Assembly (NCBI RefSeq): GCF_019973615.1
Contig: NZ_AP024238.1
Coordinates: 3,183,989 to 3,247,988 of the forward strand
Direction: 5' to 3'
DNA length: 64,000 nucleotides
DNA from: Rhodoferax lithotrophicus
GTDB taxonomy: Bacteria; Pseudomonadota; Gammaproteobacteria; Burkholderiales; Burkholderiaceae_C
Positions 57,371-64,000 of this stretch are shown here, piece by piece. Made by a program: the position numbers and the translations under genes. Position 1 is the stretch's first letter. The number at the start of each line of letters is the position of its first letter. The notes below the pieces were generated by a model. That model saw nothing but the letters and a program-made list of their open reading frames with translations. It was not told the DNA's origin and ran no database searches.

Positions 57371-58042
57371 ATGATCACGCAGATGTCTTTGATGCAATCC
57401 TCTGAAAATTCCCGCGCACCCCTCTTGCAACTGCATGAGGTGGGTTTTCAATACCCACAACGCTGCTTGTTTGCCGGACTCTCGGCCCACATCGCGAGTG
57501 GGCTGGTGCTGGTGCGCGGGGGTGACGGCAGTGGCAAGACCACCCTGTTGCGCTTGCTGGCGGGTGAGCTGCCGCTACAAACCGGGCAAGTGCGTCTCAA
57601 CGGTCTGTGTGTGGCCACCCAAACTTTGCTGTACCGCCAGCATGTTTACTGGACAGAACCACACACCGCTGACCACGATCAGATCACCGCCCTGCAGTAT
57701 TTTGCGCAACTACGCCAGCGTTACCCCGGGTTTGCGGCTGCTGATGCGCCCCATCTGCATACATTGATCAGCGGCTTGTCACTTGAGCCACACATCCACA
57801 AACCGCTGTACATGTTGTCCACCGGCTCCAAACGCAAGGTCTGGCTGGCGGGGGCGTTGGCGGCAGGTGCTGCATTGACCCTACTGGATGTTCCTTTTGC
57901 CGCCCTGGACAAACCTTCCATTGGGTTTGTGATGCAACAGCTCTGCGCCGCTGCCAGCAACCCAGCACAGGTCTGGGTGCTGGCCGCTTATGAGGAGCCG
58001 GGCAACGTGCCACTGGCACATGTGATCAATCTGGGGGATTGA
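57371..58042 (+). CDS. Orphan ABC-type ATPase with degenerate catalytic motifs
   Basis: A 223-residue ABC ATPase-like protein. Walker A is intact (GGDGSGKTT) and the signature is LSTGSKRKV. The Walker B strand reads ALTLLDVPFAALD, with valine where the catalytic glutamate should be, and no switch histidine is obvious (VLAAYEEP). It is similar in size to CcmA-type ATPases, but no permease gene is adjacent. It may bind without hydrolysing ATP or do so slowly. Start ATG 57371 or 57383. Confidence 0.78.
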   Translation: MITQMSLMQSSENSRAPLLQLHEVGFQYPQRCLFAGLSAHIASGLVLVRGGDGSGKTTLLRLLAGELPLQTGQVRLNGLCVATQTLLYRQHVYWTEPHTADHDQITALQYFAQLRQRYPGFAAADAPHLHTLISGLSLEPHIHKPLYMLSTGSKRKVWLAGALAAGAALTLLDVPFAALDKPSIGFVMQQLCAAASNPAQVWVLAAYEEPGNVPLAHVINLGD

Positions 58043-58084
58043 GAGGCACTGCGCTCTGCTCGGCACCCGCGTTGAGGAACACGA

Positions 58085-60244
58085 TCACTCCGTCAGTGAG
58101 GGCGCAGTTTTGGCGCGCGCAGCCAGTTTGAGGCTGGAGCCACGCAGGCCTACTTCGTCTGCCAGGATGTGAACCGCTTCCATCAGGAAAATATCTTTGT
58201 CATTTTTGCGGGCTTTTTCATCGGCCAGCTCGGTAGCCAGGTTGCGTTCATTGGCCTGCAAGCCATCGTCGCGCAGGAGCGGGTCACTGACCGCATCTTT
58301 TTGAGCACCCTTGCCGCTGTCCGTCGCAGGTTTGCGGGCTGCCAGCCTGGCTTCCAGGGTGGCCCGCTCTTTGCGCCGCTCAGCCTCGTTGAGTGAAACT
58401 TCGTTGCGTTTTCTCTGCGCATTAAATTGGGCAATGTCTTCCAGAAGGTACTGGAAGTCTTTGTCGTTTTTGATGCGTTCATCGTGCTGGGCCACCAGGG
58501 CGGGGAACAGGCGTTTTAAATCGGCTTTGGGGGTGTAGCTGGCAGCTTTGATCTGCGTCCAGGCCAGCGCATTGTCAAAGCTGGATTCACCAAACTCACC
58601 CGCATCAAAGCTTGATGGAAAGCTGATGTCTGGCGTGACACCGCGCAATTGGGTTGTGCCGCCATTGATGCGGAAAAACTGCGCAATGGTCATTTTGAGT
58701 TCGCCAAATTGCGGTTTTTTGTTATCAACCATACGATCCAGGTCAACCATGGTTTGAACGGTACCTTTACCAAAACTGGGTTCGCCAATGATCATGCCGC
58801 GACCATAATCCTGTATGGCTGCGGCAAAAATCTCGGAGGCAGAGGCCGATGACCGGTTGATCAAAACCCCCAATGGGCCATTCCAGACAGCATTCGCCTG
58901 GGTGGACTGTTCCAGCTCCACACGCCCATTGGCGTTACGCACTTGCACCACCGGGCCTTTGCCGATGAACAAACCGGTGAGACTCACCGCCTCGGTCAAT
59001 GAGCCGCCGCCGTTGTTGCGCAAGTCCACCAGAATGCTGTCAACTTTTTTGCTTTTCAGCTCCTCAATCTGCAGGGCAACATCTCTGGAAGCGCTCTTGT
59101 AGGCCGTGTCACCGCGTTGTTTGGCCGCAAAATCCTCATAAAAAGATGGCAGCGTGATCACACCGATTTTGCGGGTGAGCTTGCCGTCTGGCACCTCTTG
59201 CACCGATGACTTGGCCTCCTGCTCTTTCAGGCTGATGGGCTTGCGCACCAGCGTGACCAGTTTGTGTTTGCCGTCTGGCCCTGCGCCTGCAGGCAGCACA
59301 TCGAGCCGCACCACCGTATCCAGCGCACCACGAATCATGGCCACCGAATCATCCAGCCGGTTGCCCATGATGTCGATCATGGGGCCACTTTCGCCTTGGG
59401 CCACACCCAGAATCCGGTCCCCCATGCTCAGTTGCCCCGACAGGCTGGCTGGCCCGCCTGGCACCAGTTCACGGATCGTCGTGTAATCGTCCAGCTCCGT
59501 CAGAATGGCACCAATACCCACCAGAGACAGGCTCATGGAGATGTCAAAGTCCGCCGCAGCCCGCGGAGCCATGTAATTGGTGTGCGGCTCTATCGCCATG
59601 GTGTAGGCGTTCATGTAAGTCTGAAAAGCGTCCTCGTTGTTGATACGCGCCATACGTTTGAGCATGGTGGCATAACGCTTGTCGAGTACCTCAATAACAC
59701 TTTTGTCATCCTTGCCAGCCAGTCGCAGCCGCAACCAATCACTCTTGACCCGTTTTCGCCACAGCTCACGCACCTCGGCTTCATCCTTGGGCCAGGCTTG
59801 TTTCTGGCGGGAAAACTGGTAACTTTCGGACTTCTGAAAATCAAAACCCGTTTTGAGCAGTGTTCGTGCGTAAGTCAACCGTTCAGTGGCCCGTTTGATA
59901 TACAGGTTAAAGATGGCAAACGGGGCACTCAGGTCGTCTTTGACCATGTCCGAGCCCAGCTTGGTTCGCCGCTTGGCGAGTTGATCGATATCAGACTGGA
60001 CAAAAAAAGTCTTCTCTGGATCAAGTGTCTTGAGGTATTGGTCAAATATCCGGCCAGACAAGGCTTCATCCAGCGGCATGGCCTTGTAGTGGTAACGCGA
60101 GAGCAATGCTGCCGCCACGTGGGCCGCCCTTGCCTCCTGGGCCTGGGGTGCCAGGGCTACGGGAGTTGTCTGATTAACAACGGCCGATACACCTTGCACC
60201 GCCGTGATGAAGGCAAAGGCCAACCCCAATAATTTCAATTTCAT
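58085..60244 (-). CDS. prc: Tail-specific periplasmic protease Prc
   Basis: A 719-residue S41 protease with signal peptide (ends about residue 21), N-terminal region, PDZ domain (about 235-310; GDRILGVAQGE), catalytic core and the DUF3340-type C-terminus. The serine lies in NRSSASASEIFAAAI and the lysine in GEPSFGKGTVQTM, the Ser-Lys dyad of Tsp/Prc. It degrades misfolded or ssrA-tagged periplasmic proteins and trims FtsI-type substrates. Convergent with the degenerate ABC ATPase gene. Confidence 0.95.
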   Translation of the reverse strand: MKLKLLGLAFAFITAVQGVSAVVNQTTPVALAPQAQEARAAHVAAALLSRYHYKAMPLDEALSGRIFDQYLKTLDPEKTFFVQSDIDQLAKRRTKLGSDMVKDDLSAPFAIFNLYIKRATERLTYARTLLKTGFDFQKSESYQFSRQKQAWPKDEAEVRELWRKRVKSDWLRLRLAGKDDKSVIEVLDKRYATMLKRMARINNEDAFQTYMNAYTMAIEPHTNYMAPRAAADFDISMSLSLVGIGAILTELDDYTTIRELVPGGPASLSGQLSMGDRILGVAQGESGPMIDIMGNRLDDSVAMIRGALDTVVRLDVLPAGAGPDGKHKLVTLVRKPISLKEQEAKSSVQEVPDGKLTRKIGVITLPSFYEDFAAKQRGDTAYKSASRDVALQIEELKSKKVDSILVDLRNNGGGSLTEAVSLTGLFIGKGPVVQVRNANGRVELEQSTQANAVWNGPLGVLINRSSASASEIFAAAIQDYGRGMIIGEPSFGKGTVQTMVDLDRMVDNKKPQFGELKMTIAQFFRINGGTTQLRGVTPDISFPSSFDAGEFGESSFDNALAWTQIKAASYTPKADLKRLFPALVAQHDERIKNDKDFQYLLEDIAQFNAQRKRNEVSLNEAERRKERATLEARLAARKPATDSGKGAQKDAVSDPLLRDDGLQANERNLATELADEKARKNDKDIFLMEAVHILADEVGLRGSSLKLAARAKTAPSLTE

Positions 60245-60433
60245 CCGCTATTGCTCTCTTTAGATTGCAGGAAGTACGCCCATCGTCGCATCCAAAAAGG
60301 GCCATTGTGGCGGTAATTGCCACCACATGAATCTGACGCACGGCAAAGACCGGATACCGTACCTTCCAATTTTGAGCCAAGTTACCAGCACGGTGACAAC
60401 ACCGGAACCCGCTCACCCACCACCAACACCGGG

Positions 60434-60865
60434 TTAGTGGCGGTTGTCTTCTGCCCGACGGCTTCTTGAGCGCTGAACCAGCAGCGCAATCAACATGATG
60501 GCAGCCGCCGAGCCAGCGATGGCCGCTGAACCCGCCAACATATCAGCCAGCCCATCTACCGCCTGAACACTGACCTGCTGAACGTAATTGACCAGGGTAA
60601 TGACATCGTCTGGTTGCACGTTTTGCACATCTTCCGCCCGAACGTGAATGTCGGGCCAGCCACTGCGAAACCGGATGGAGGCAAAAATACCATTGGCAAT
60701 GGCCATCAACGAGAGCACCCCCAGGGGTTTGAGCAGGTGCTCCAGCAAGCGGCTTCGCTCAGCGGGTGGGGCAATCTCATAAACCTGCCCCACCAGTTGG
60801 GCAATCGAGGCTTCGGTCTCCTGATGGTTGGCAGGCATTGAGGAAGCTTGGGGGTATGTATTCAT
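60434..60865 (-). CDS. Small membrane protein, unknown
   Basis: A 143-residue protein. AAGGAGAG precedes ATG 60865. There are two hydrophobic segments (PLGVLSLMAIANGIFA near 47-62 and AGSAAAIMLIALLV near 117-130) and an Arg-rich tail (RSRSRRAED). The middle holds a DIHVRAEDVQNVQPDDVITLVNYVQ region. No known family; conserved hypothetical likely. Confidence 0.6.
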   Translation of the reverse strand: MNTYPQASSMPANHQETEASIAQLVGQVYEIAPPAERSRLLEHLLKPLGVLSLMAIANGIFASIRFRSGWPDIHVRAEDVQNVQPDDVITLVNYVQQVSVQAVDGLADMLAGSAAIAGSAAAIMLIALLVQRSRSRRAEDNRH

Positions 60866-61211
60866 CTTATTTCTCTCCTTTTCTTCAGTTCTACATGGCC
60901 TTCACAAGACGGCTGCGCACAGCACTGGTAAAAAAAAGCGTCAAGGCATCTGGTAGAGCCGTCAGGATAAACCCGCCAACACCCTCCATTTGTGACAATT
61001 TGCTAAAGAAATGCAACAGTATGTAAATGCGGCAGGGCAATGACCGCTCATTTTCAGAGGTTTTTTAAACGTTTTCGACCTCTAGAGCCTATCCATAAAG
61101 CGCCAGAAGCTATCAAATATATAGCATTTGATAGAGCGTTCTTTTGACACCATGTATGTTGACAGCCCAGCCCTCAGGCGGCAAGCGGCTGCAAAAAACC
61201 ATCACACCGCT
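60866..61211. other. Gene-free stretch with one palindromic element
   Basis: About 346 bp between the small membrane protein and the MarR gene. It contains the element at 61070-61126 and otherwise no gene, tRNA or terminator that I can see. Confidence 0.6.
61070..61126 (+). repeat. Palindromic element copy 10
   Basis: TTTTCGACCTCTAGAGCCTAT, then CATAAAGCGCCAGAAGCTATC, A/T-rich tail and ATAGCA. Intergenic, downstream of the MarR gene. Confidence 0.8.
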
Positions 61212-61685
61212 TCAATCTGCCGGGAGTTCAATCCGCTGAACCACGCCTTCTTGGGCACCAATAAACGCATCGAGAGTATTAAACAGGTTTTCAAGCATGT
61301 CCTTGCCCAAAGCCTCTTCCATCAACAAGTACTGCGCATCAATGAGCGGTGCCATCTTGCTGATCAACTGGTCACCCTGGGTGGCCAAACGCACAGAGAC
61401 CCGCCGCAGATCACCTTCCACGCGACTGCGCTGAATCAATTGCAAGTCTTCCATACGCGACAGCATGCCTGCCATGCTGGCACTGTGAAACTGGCACTGG
61501 TCACAAATCTCATGGGGTTCAAGCTGTCCATACTCGTCCAGCAGCCGCAGGATTCGCCACTGTTGCTCGGTCAGTCCAAAGTGATTCAGGATCGGCCGAA
61601 AGTGCCCCATGAGACATTCGCGGGCTTTTAAGAGGCGTTGCGGCAAATTGTGGTGGCTAACCCGAGGTTTTGCCTGGGAAGTCAT
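61212..61685 (-). CDS. MarR-family regulator, HpaR/homoprotocatechuate type
   Basis: A 157-residue winged-helix repressor. The fold runs from LTEQQWRILRLL through HEICDQCQFHSASMAGMLSRMEDLQLIQRS to the beta wing (DLRRVSVRLATQGDQLI). The sequence resembles HpaR, regulator of homoprotocatechuate degradation, but no such genes are in view. It is divergent from the bestrophin gene, with two palindromic operator-like sites between them. Confidence 0.88.
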   Translation of the reverse strand: MTSQAKPRVSHHNLPQRLLKARECLMGHFRPILNHFGLTEQQWRILRLLDEYGQLEPHEICDQCQFHSASMAGMLSRMEDLQLIQRSRVEGDLRRVSVRLATQGDQLISKMAPLIDAQYLLMEEALGKDMLENLFNTLDAFIGAQEGVVQRIELPAD

Positions 61686-61701
61686 GGCGCGCCCCAGAAC
61701 A

Positions 61702-61738
61702 CTAATACATTAGCGATTAAAATGACTAGCATGTTAGT
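61702..61738. promoter_or_regulatory. Two MarR operator-like palindromes
   Basis: CTAATACATTAG (61702-61713; arms CTAAT/ATTAG perfect) and ACTAGCATGTTAGT (61725-61738; one mismatched pair), spaced about two helical turns (23 bp) apart. They lie in the 86-bp divergent promoter region of marR and bestrophin. Confidence 0.6.
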
Positions 61739-61771
61739 AATTAAGCCTGTAATCCCAAGAGGACATCGTAG

Positions 61772-62713
61772 ATGATCGTCCGAGACCGCCCTTCTGGACT
61801 CAAGATGTTCCTGCTTCTGCGGGGGTCTATCCTGCCAAGGATTCTGCCATCCTTGGTGGCGACCACGCTCATTGCCATCCTGGTGACCGTATCCCACGGT
61901 GACCTGTTTGCACTCAAGATCACGCTGACCACCATTCCCTTCAGCCTGATCGGACTGCCGATTGCCATTTTTCTGGGGTTTCGCAACACAGCAGCCTACG
62001 ACCGGTTTTGGGAGGGGCGCAAGCTGTGGGGCGAGGTGCTGCTGCGCAGCCGAAGCTTGTCGCGTCAATGCCGCAGCCTGATCGCCGGGGAGAAACCTGT
62101 CACGATCCATCTGGGCTTGACCGATGTGCGGGTACGCATGGTTCTTCGCGCCATTGCCTTCGCCCACGCGCTGCGACATCTGCTGCGCGATGAGACACCA
62201 ATGCCGGAATATCAGGGGCTGCTTGTGTCGTCCGAGCTAGAAGGGCTGTGCCTGGCCGCCAATCAACCTGACTATTTGATGCAAAGAATGGGCGAAGACC
62301 TGGAGCTTTGCCTGCGTGAAAAGCGGCTTGACCCATGCTTGGCCAGTGCCATTGATGCCACGCTGTCTGCCATGACTTCCGCTGCCGCCAGCTGTGAACG
62401 CATCAAAAGCACGCCGATTCCCTTCTCGTACACCTTGCTGCTGCACCGCACCGCCTATTTGTACTGCTTTCTGCTGCCCTTTGGGCTGGTGGACTCGATT
62501 GGTTTCATGACCCCTTTTGTCGTCACCATCGTGGCCTACACCTTCTTTGGCCTGGATGCCTTGGGTGATGAAATCGAGGAACCCTTTGGCGTGGATGCCA
62601 ACGACCTGCCCCTCAACGCCATTTGCCGCACCATTGAAATCAATTTGCTGGAATCCCTGGGCTGCGAAGACCTGCCCAAGCCACTGCTTCCTATGAACTA
62701 TTGCCTGACTTGA
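61772..62713 (+). CDS. Bestrophin-family anion channel (YneE/UPF0187)
   Basis: A 313-residue membrane protein of the bacterial bestrophin family. Seen are the N-terminal helix RDRPSGLKMFLLLRGSILPRIL, the conserved GFRNTAAYDRFWEGRKLWGEVL, and a C-terminal region FGLDALGDEIEEPFG, which matches the acidic Ca2+-clasp-like segment of the family. Members are pentameric channels for anions or cations. Probably repressed by the divergent MarR protein. Confidence 0.9.
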   Translation: MIVRDRPSGLKMFLLLRGSILPRILPSLVATTLIAILVTVSHGDLFALKITLTTIPFSLIGLPIAIFLGFRNTAAYDRFWEGRKLWGEVLLRSRSLSRQCRSLIAGEKPVTIHLGLTDVRVRMVLRAIAFAHALRHLLRDETPMPEYQGLLVSSELEGLCLAANQPDYLMQRMGEDLELCLREKRLDPCLASAIDATLSAMTSAAASCERIKSTPIPFSYTLLLHRTAYLYCFLLPFGLVDSIGFMTPFVVTIVAYTFFGLDALGDEIEEPFGVDANDLPLNAICRTIEINLLESLGCEDLPKPLLPMNYCLT

Positions 62714-62744
62714 GACAACCCACCCCCCTGAAAGCAAACCAACG

Positions 62745-64000
62745 ATGCAGAACCAACTTCAAGACCGAATCCGACTCCCCGCACTGCGTGAACGTGTGAC
62801 CACAGCCGAAGCCGCCGCGCAGTGGATCCAGGATGGCATGACCATTGGCATGAGTGGCTTCACCCGTGCCGGTGATGCCAAAGTCGTCCCCATGGCCCTG
62901 GCCAAACGCGCCAGCACCGAAGACCTGAAGATCACCCTGATGACCGGTGCCTCGCTGGGCAGTGATGTGGACAAAACCCTGACCGAGGCTGGTGTGCTGG
63001 CGCGCCGCTTGCCCTTCCAGGCCGACCCGGTGCTGCGTGCGGCCATCAACCGCGGCGACGTGATGTTTGTCGACCAACACCTGTCTGAAACCGTGGAGCT
63101 GCTGCGCACCCGGCAAATGGCACCGATTGACATCGCCGTCATTGAAGCGGTGGCCATCACCGAAACCGGTGCCTTGATTCCCACCACTTCGGTGGGCAAC
63201 AGCGCCAGCTTTGCGATTCTGGCCGACAAGGTGATCGTCGAAATCAACCTGACCCAATCGTTGGAGTTGGAAGGCCTGCACGACATCTTCATCCCCAAAC
63301 ACCGCCCGCAACGCGAACCCATGCCGCTGATGTCGGTGCAAGATCGCATTGGCACCAGCGTGATCGAGATTCCCCCTGAAAAGATCGTGGCCATCGTCAT
63401 CACCGAAAAGCTCGACAGCGCGTCCAACATCCTCCCGGCCGATCACGAAACCGCTGCCATTGCCGCGCACCTGGTGGATTTCTTCAAGAACGAAGTGACG
63501 CAAGGCCGTCTGACCAAGAGCCTGCTGCCGATGCAAGCCGGTATTGGCACCATCGCCAACGCGGTCATGCAAGGCTTCATTAACAGCCCGTTCGAGCACC
63601 TGACCATGTATTCCGAGGTGTTGCAGGATTCCACCTTTGACCTGTTTGATGCCGGCAAGCTCGACTTTGCGTCAGGCTCATCCATCACCCTGTCACCGCA
63701 GAAAAGCCGGGAAGTGTTTGGCAACATCGGCAAGTACAAAGACCGCCTGGTGTTGCGTCCGCAAGAGGTCAGCAACCACCCTGAACTGATCCGCCGCCTG
63801 GGCATCATTGCCATCAACACCGCGCTGGAAGCCGACATCTACGGCAACGTCAACTCCACCCACGTGATGGGCACGCACATGATGAACGGCATTGGTGGCT
63901 CGGGTGACTTTGCACGCAATGCCTACCTTTCGGTTTTTGCCACCAAAGCCACCGCCAAAAATGGCCTGATCTCCAGCATCGTCCCCATGGTTTCGCACGT
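62745..64000 (+). CDS. Acetyl-CoA hydrolase / succinate:acetate CoA-transferase family, partial
   Basis: 418 codons are visible and the gene runs off the window end (typical length about 500). It starts at ATG 62745 (MQNQLQDRIRLPALRERV). Conserved segments are GMTIGMSGFTRAGDAK, the catalytic glutamate segment TMYSEVLQDSTFDL, and GTHMMNGIGGSGDFARNAYLS. This is the AarC/Cat1/ScpC type of class I CoA-transferase, which moves CoA between acetate, succinate or propionate. The exact acyl specificity cannot be told here. Confidence 0.9.
   Translation, partial: MQNQLQDRIRLPALRERVTTAEAAAQWIQDGMTIGMSGFTRAGDAKVVPMALAKRASTEDLKITLMTGASLGSDVDKTLTEAGVLARRLPFQADPVLRAAINRGDVMFVDQHLSETVELLRTRQMAPIDIAVIEAVAITETGALIPTTSVGNSASFAILADKVIVEINLTQSLELEGLHDIFIPKHRPQREPMPLMSVQDRIGTSVIEIPPEKIVAIVITEKLDSASNILPADHETAAIAAHLVDFFKNEVTQGRLTKSLLPMQAGIGTIANAVMQGFINSPFEHLTMYSEVLQDSTFDLFDAGKLDFASGSSITLSPQKSREVFGNIGKYKDRLVLRPQEVSNHPELIRRLGIIAINTALEADIYGNVNSTHVMGTHMMNGIGGSGDFARNAYLSVFATKATAKNGLISSIVPMVSH

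Overview
The window looks like chromosome from a betaproteobacterium of the Comamonadaceae, probably near Rhodoferax, Polaromonas or Albidiferax. I infer this from gene content and order: EarP next to an Arg32-type EF-P, the hupB / tRNA-Val / ppiD / tRNA-His string, ureA-ureJ-ureBCEFG, divergent suhB versus trmJ-cysE, and divergent pmbA versus darP. An interspersed repeat of about 50 bp fits that family as I remember it. Coding density is high. Nearly everything is ordinary chromosomal sequence, apart from one IS630-type insertion, one toxin-antitoxin pair and one small accessory patch at about 46.9-49.4 kb.

Layout. 0-5 kb: HerA-like ATPase, upp, then on the minus strand hupB, tRNA-Val, ppiD and tRNA-His with clear terminators. 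5-15 kb: tartrate/malate-type dehydrogenase, EamA exporter, pgsA and uvrC on the minus strand; earP and efp, LOG protein; MFS transporter and a 2-hydroxyacid dehydrogenase. An intact IS630 element (14725-15828) has landed in codon 3 of that dehydrogenase. 16-25 kb: lipoprotein, serine hydrolase, K+ channel, a complete polar amino-acid ABC operon (aapJQMP), an HDOD signalling protein. 24-30 kb: pmbA, darP, mog, cysE, trmJ, suhB. 30-40 kb: a response regulator and a giant NCS1-transporter/histidine-kinase/receiver fusion, divergent from a urease operon (ureA, ureJ/hupE, ureB, ureC, ureE, ureF, ureG). A reversed AbrB/Doc-type toxin-antitoxin pair sits between ureC and ureE, and no ureD is visible. 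40-47 kb: TIGR03790-type protein, rhomboid protease, a MocR regulator divergent from osmC-like/paiB-like/GNAT genes, and a polysaccharide-deacetylase/allantoinase-like gene. 47-49.4 kb: accessory patch with small unknown genes bounded by imperfect 52-bp direct repeats. 49.6-55.4 kb: spermidine/putrescine-type ABC transporter, FCD-GntR regulator and a hydantoin-racemase-like protein in one operon. 55-64 kb: M48 protease, degenerate ABC ATPase, Prc protease, small membrane protein, MarR regulator, bestrophin, and the start of a succinyl/acetyl-CoA transferase that runs off the end.

Two observations stand out. First, a palindromic repeat (arms TAGCGCTTAT and ATAAGCGC, then AGCTAT and a T-rich tail ending in ATAGCA) occurs at least eleven times. 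Several copies lie in frame inside conserved genes (uvrC, earP twice, trmJ, the ureJ signal peptide), where they add or replace residues, much as Rickettsia palindromic elements do. Second, the transporter-kinase fusion beside urease looks like a transceptor for a nitrogen compound (inference). Together with the urease, nickel permease, allantoinase-like and racemase-like genes it suggests a region that scavenges organic nitrogen.
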